A stretch of 64,000 bases of DNA from Riptortus pedestris (lineage: Eukaryota > Arthropoda > Insecta > Hemiptera > Alydidae): contig CM032228.1 of the NCBI GenBank assembly GCA_019009955.1, positions 8,525,001 through 8,589,000 on the forward strand. The letters are read 5' to 3'. The notes below the pieces were generated by a model, which had not been told where the DNA came from, did not search any database, and worked only from the letters and a program-made list of their open reading frames with translations. The translations under genes were made by a program, and so were the position numbers. This document shows, piece after piece, positions 60,660-64,000 of the stretch. Positions within the stretch are counted from its first letter, which is position 1. Each line of letters opens with the position of its first letter.

Positions 60660-61396
60660 CGAGAGCGGCAAAGGGCCGAACTAGCTTTTGGTGGGAAACA
60701 AAATTGTTTTTAGTGTATATCTAGTTTATACTTTGTTATACGACAAAAATGAATACAACAAAAGTTATTTTAAATAACAAAATAAACAATTTGTGTCATG
60801 TGCATTTTTGCAGAAAAACCAATAGAAAACGAAACACCAAAATTTTTAATTTCAAGCCTCCCTTACAACCCCCACTCCTGCCCAACCCTAGAAATGTTAG
60901 TACGGCTTATTATAATGAAGGCGTTAGTGCTAATACGCATACTGAGTTTTATTAAGTTCGGTCGAGTCTTTTGTGCCTAATAAAATTTTTGACTCCCGCT
61001 ATAAATTTTAGCGTATGAAGCCTTTGTACTTCGGTATACGACGATAGTGTATATAACAAAAGTTTCTCAAAATAACAAAATAAACAACGTTTGTTATGTG
61101 CATATTACCGGAAGTCCCTATAGGAAACGAAATATCACTATTTTTAATTACAGGCCTCCCTTATAACCCCCACTCCTGTTCGTCTCAGAGAATATTAATA
61201 TAGCCTAAAGTATAAATTGGGCTAGTAGTAATATACATATCAAGTTTCATAAAATTCGGTTCAGCCGTTTATGCGTAAAAAGGTAACAAACAAAATGCAG
61301 TTATGATGTCTATGACATGTGAAACGAAAAGTTATCGTGAAATTTCGGGGAAAAATCAATGTACAGACAGAGGTTACAATTTTTTATATATATAGA
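60660..61396 (-). mobile_element. Helitron, minus orientation, 3' part missing
   Basis: Begins with a HINE scrap (gccgaactagcttttggtgg), then Helitron modules (ggcctcccttataaccccca) and the 5' block gtacagacagaggttacaat, ending TATATATAGA, the minus-strand TC. Confidence 0.65.
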
Positions 61397-61564
61397 GAGA
61401 GAATCTGACATAAAACGGAGGGCATTCCAATGGAAATTCCAAAGTTATGGCCGCTGAAGAAGTACTGGAGAAGGTTAGGATGTTGAATACGGACTGAAAA
61501 GATTCTTCCTTGTTTTAAAATAATTCATGATTTTGAGGAGGGTGGCACGGGAAGTTGGGACATG

Positions 61565-61568
<4 letters not shown>
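61397..61568. other. Spacer, nothing recognised
   Basis: Short unique sequence before the TA tract and LTR. Confidence 0.4.

Positions 61569-61629
<61 letters not shown>
61569..61629. repeat. (TA)n microsatellite at the LTR element insertion site
   Basis: Uninterrupted TA repeat directly abutting the 5' LTR; the element apparently inserted into or beside it. Confidence 0.9.
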
Positions 61630-61633
<4 letters not shown>

Positions 61634-62040
61634 AAGGGTAGTGTGTTTAGTTTAATTGTAAAGGGTAGTGTGTTTAGTTGTAAGATATTAATTATTTAAT
61701 ATGAGTTTACTTGGGTGGGGCTGGCTGGTGCTAGAGAGGGGTTTTCTGCTGACCGGTGCTAGATGTGGGGCCGGGGGACAGTGTCCAGCAGGCAGGGACT
61801 GGGTGTGCGTGTCAGTGCTGTAGCAGAGCAGACCCTCAGCATGTATTGGCCATGGATAATCCTAGGTGAGAGACCTTTGTCATACCCATTTATCTGATAG
61901 CCAGTCCCATTCCCGTTTATTTAGTTTTTATGGTGTTTATATTTTTTTGTGTTAACTACTTTTTAATCTATTTGTAAAATATATGGATTTAAGAGAAATA
62001 GGACTATCATCACCTCCCTCTCACAGAAATCCCTATTACA
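61630..62040 (+). mobile_element. 5' LTR of an LTR retrotransposon
   Basis: Begins TGTAA and ends TTACA, a 5-bp inverted terminal pair, and is followed two bases later by a primer binding site. The first 27 bp (tgtaaagggtagtgtgttta...) are tandemly duplicated, so the original start could be either copy. The upstream flank is a (TA)n run, so a target duplication cannot be judged. The 3' LTR lies outside the window. Confidence 0.82.
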
Positions 62041-62042
62041 AA

Positions 62043-62057
62043 TGGTGTCAGGCGCGG
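62043..62057 (+). promoter_or_regulatory. Primer binding site, tRNA-Leu type
   Basis: TGGTGTCAGGCGCGG starts two bases after the LTR end. TGG pairs with the CCA tail, and TGTCA with a tRNA ending TGACA, as insect leucine tRNAs do. The exact isoacceptor is inferred. Confidence 0.7.
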
Positions 62058-62332
62058 GGTAGTTTACGCGATTTGGGGCTAAACTACTTAAAGAACTACG
62101 CGTGAATAGAATAGAGAAAGAGTGAGAGGGAGATAGGGCGTGGCTAGCTATAGCGACACAGGAGGCGATAAGGATAGTTGATGAGAGCTTTAAATTCCCG
62201 GACCTCATTCCGAGGCCTTATCAGTTACTCATACCCTACAGTTGATAGAGCCTTAGGTTCGCGGGCGTCAAGCCCGAGGTAGTAAATAAATAATCTTTTC
62301 CCTTATTGCGTATATTCTCACATTTTGTAAGC
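62058..62332 (+). other. Retrotransposon untranslated leader
   Basis: Stretch between the primer binding site and gag; no long open frame. An upstream in-frame ATG occurs 9 codons before the chosen gag start. Confidence 0.6.
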
Positions 62333-63409
62333 ATGGAAGGGGAACTTCGACAAAAGTTGGAGCAACTCGTCGAGGCTAATCGGGCTTTCGAGGAGAGGGA
62401 AGCATCATTGAAAAGGGAGCTTGAACGCATGTCCACACAGCTAAGTACGCTAACGGGTAAAGAAGTCAAAGTGACCGAATCTGATAACGAGACTATGTTG
62501 GGCGATCCCCGGGCTCAAGTAAGAAAGGACATGAGTCTCCAGACTATGGTATTACCGTGGTCCGGTGAACCAGGGTCAATCTCAGTGACTGATTTTTTTG
62601 AAGGGGTGGAACTTGTAGCCCAATGCGGTAACTGGGGAGACTTAGATAAAATCCTGGTTGTGAGGATGAAGTTGAAGGGTCCAGCCGCGTCGTTTTTAGC
62701 CAGTCGTCGTGACCTGACGAGCCCTCAGTCGACCTACGGAGCGATTAGAAACGCGTTAGAGGCTAGGTTTAAAGATACCTGGAAACCGGAACAGTACTTG
62801 ATGAAACTTAGTAGCGTTCGTCAGGAAAAGGGCGAAGATTCCAGGGCTTTCGCGGACCGCTGTAGAGCCATAGGTGAAAAAGCTCTGAAGGAAAAGGGGT
62901 CTCCCATAGAGCAAATGGTCGCGAGAGAGCAGATCGATCGCGTGGTATTAACGGCGTACCTGAGTGGCCTTAGGGGCGATGTAGGCCGGTTTGTACGGAT
63001 GTTCCCTCCGTCTTCCTTGGAAGAAGCAGTAGAAAGGGCGTGCACCATTGAGCTGGAGGAGGGGGGTAGTCGGCAGGTGTTTGCAATTGATGAGACCGGG
63101 GGAGAAGGGCCGGTGATGAGTAGGGTACACCAAGACCGAGGGAAGTCCCGGTCTCAGTTGGAAGTGACTTGTTATCGCTGTGGAGGTAGCGGTCACTTTT
63201 CAAGTAAATGTGCAACGCCAGTCACTCCGGGCGATCGAGGGGCACTGATAAGTAACAAAAAGGGGGCCCTGACGCTCGTGTGCTATAGATGTCGAACTCC
63301 AGGGCACGTCGCTAAGGAATGCCGCCAGAGGGTGAAATCAGAGCGCACTATTAGGGAAAACCCAAAAGGCCAAGACCTGGTCGAGCCCCGCGAACCAGGT
63401 CGAAACTAA
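62333..63409 (+). CDS. gag: LTR retrotransposon Gag, 358 aa
   Basis: Structural protein that would assemble virus-like particles and bind the element's RNA. From the chosen ATG (MEGELRQ): an N-terminal heptad-like coiled coil (about 3-40), a central capsid-like helical region (about 70-255) with LPWSGEPGSISVTDFF and FKDTWKPEQYLMKL, typical of Ty3/gypsy and PEG10-like Gags, then two CCHC zinc knuckles: C280-C283-H288-C293 and C317-C320-H325-C330. The frame is intact, suggesting a young insertion. An alternative in-frame start 27 bases upstream would add nine residues. The last codons overlap the pol frame and carry the frameshift signal. It lies 2.3 kb downstream of the P450 on the same strand and is not functionally linked to it. 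Confidence 0.92.
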   Translation: MEGELRQKLEQLVEANRAFEEREASLKRELERMSTQLSTLTGKEVKVTESDNETMLGDPRAQVRKDMSLQTMVLPWSGEPGSISVTDFFEGVELVAQCGNWGDLDKILVVRMKLKGPAASFLASRRDLTSPQSTYGAIRNALEARFKDTWKPEQYLMKLSSVRQEKGEDSRAFADRCRAIGEKALKEKGSPIEQMVAREQIDRVVLTAYLSGLRGDVGRFVRMFPPSSLEEAVERACTIELEEGGSRQVFAIDETGGEGPVMSRVHQDRGKSRSQLEVTCYRCGGSGHFSSKCATPVTPGDRGALISNKKGALTLVCYRCRTPGHVAKECRQRVKSERTIRENPKGQDLVEPREPGRN

Positions 63410-64000
63410 GAAAAGGCGGGGACAGAGACGTTAGGCTCCACGGGATTGGAGGAGGGGAAAAGCCTAGGTTTACAGTCCAAGTGAGCATAGACGGCCTCCC
63501 ACACCTAATGCTATTAGATACGGGGGCTGATGTCACACTCCTCAAGAAGCCTATCAGAGGAAAGGAACTACTCCCTCCGAGTAGTAAATTAAAGGGCGTG
63601 TCCGGGGAGGCGTTGGAGGTTCGTGGAGAGCAATCGGTGAGAGTGCGACTGGACCAGACCGACCTTATCCACCCTGTGGTGATAGCAGAAGTAGACATTG
63701 ACTGCGATGGGCTCCTGGGCATGGATTTGCTTAGGAGATTTGGTGCGGTGGTTGATATTTCGTCTGGGTCAATTAAGGCTACCCGTTCCCCTTCGCGATT
63801 AAATAAATTGATGAGAGTCAATGAGGACAGGTTAGAGAAGGACAGACAGTGGATAAGGGAGGTTAAGCGCCGGACCGCTGAGCTGGTTTCTAAGTGGGAC
63901 AAAAAGAGGGGAGGTGAAACGCCCGCCGTCGGCAGTCGTGTATTATCTAAATCCCCTGAGGCGCCAATCTCTAAGGGTAGACCGAAGAAGGGAGACTTGA
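63355..64000 (+). CDS. pol: LTR retrotransposon Pol, N-terminal part with aspartic protease (runs off window)
   Basis: The frame is -1 relative to gag and uninterrupted to the window edge. It starts after a TAG at 63352-63354 and would be expressed by ribosomal frameshifting as Gag-Pol. The retropepsin is clear: the active-site strand LMLLDTGADVTLLKK (Asp codon at 63517), a flap region around KLKGVSGEALEVRGEQS, and the C-terminal hydrophobic-Gly motif DCDGLLGMDLLRRFGAVVD. After the protease comes a charged linker (RLEKDRQWIREVKRRTAELV). Reverse transcriptase, RNase H and integrase should follow outside the window. Protease and Gag style suggest Ty3/gypsy; the lineage is not assigned. Confidence 0.88.
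63361..63421 (+). promoter_or_regulatory. -1 programmed ribosomal frameshift signal at the gag-pol junction
   Basis: Slippery heptamer C CCA AAA (63361-63367) in the Gag reading phase; 6-nt spacer; stem 1 GACCTGGT (63374-63381) pairing perfectly with ACCAGGTC (63394-63401); loop segment CCCCGC (63386-63391) complementary to GCGGGG (63416-63421), giving an H-type pseudoknot with 8- and 6-bp stems. The Gag stop is at 63407-63409, and the -1 frame is open from 63355 on. All parts are directly visible; function is inferred from the classic layout. Confidence 0.85.

Noticed and set aside
62821..63902. Minus-strand frames of 75-183 codons opposite gag and pol
   Set aside because: Shadows of the retrotransposon coding strand, which has clear Gag and protease motifs.

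Overview
The window reads as AT-rich nuclear DNA of an arthropod, almost certainly an insect. It holds one intron-rich cytochrome P450 gene of the CYP6 type (CYP3 clan) in a sea of transposable elements: Helitrons, DINE-1-like elements, piggyBac, Transib and mariner remnants, a tRNA-derived SINE and LTR elements. There is no bacterial-style gene packing, operon or CRISPR. The order is not certain; Hemiptera is only a guess from the many-intron CYP6 structure.

Layout. 1-34 kb is intergenic repeat DNA. The commonest element is about 0.6-0.9 kb, with a 20-bp palindrome and an inverted 12-mer at one end, a (TA)n core and a small hairpin at the other end. I call it HINE-like (Helentron-associated, DINE-1-like). 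Many copies host other insertions, including Helitrons, SINEs and a Transib-like element whose ends look like V(D)J recombination signals (29410-30985). Two solo LTRs, a piggyBac remnant with a partner at 56 kb, a second piggyBac family (32414-33511) and the 3' end of a jockey-like LINE complete this part.

34-60.3 kb is the P450 gene on the + strand. Seven coding exons (36298-36438, 38888-39138, 41403-41561, 48198-48556, 50533-50751, 57157-57393, 59891-60057) join in phase to an uninterrupted 510-residue protein with all the P450 signature motifs. A splice acceptor 4 bases before the ATG suggests a further, non-coding 5' exon. The gene carries five unrelated minisatellites: 86-bp units just upstream, 43/86-bp in intron 1, 36-bp in intron 3, 42-bp in intron 6, and a 24-bp repeat over the stop codon. 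The introns also hold HINEs, Helitrons, a mariner deletion derivative, a piggyBac remnant and broken Ty3/gypsy pol pieces.

60.7-64 kb holds a truncated Helitron and then the 5' end of an apparently intact LTR retrotransposon: LTR 61630-62040, a tRNA-Leu-type primer binding site, gag 62333-63409 and a pol frame running off the window. Gag and pol are joined by a textbook -1 frameshift signal (slippery CCCAAAA, 6-nt spacer, H-type pseudoknot).

Most short open frames here are microsatellite or minisatellite translations or pieces of Helitron and are not annotated as genes. TE family assignments come from terminal structure and short motifs seen by eye, not from database searches.
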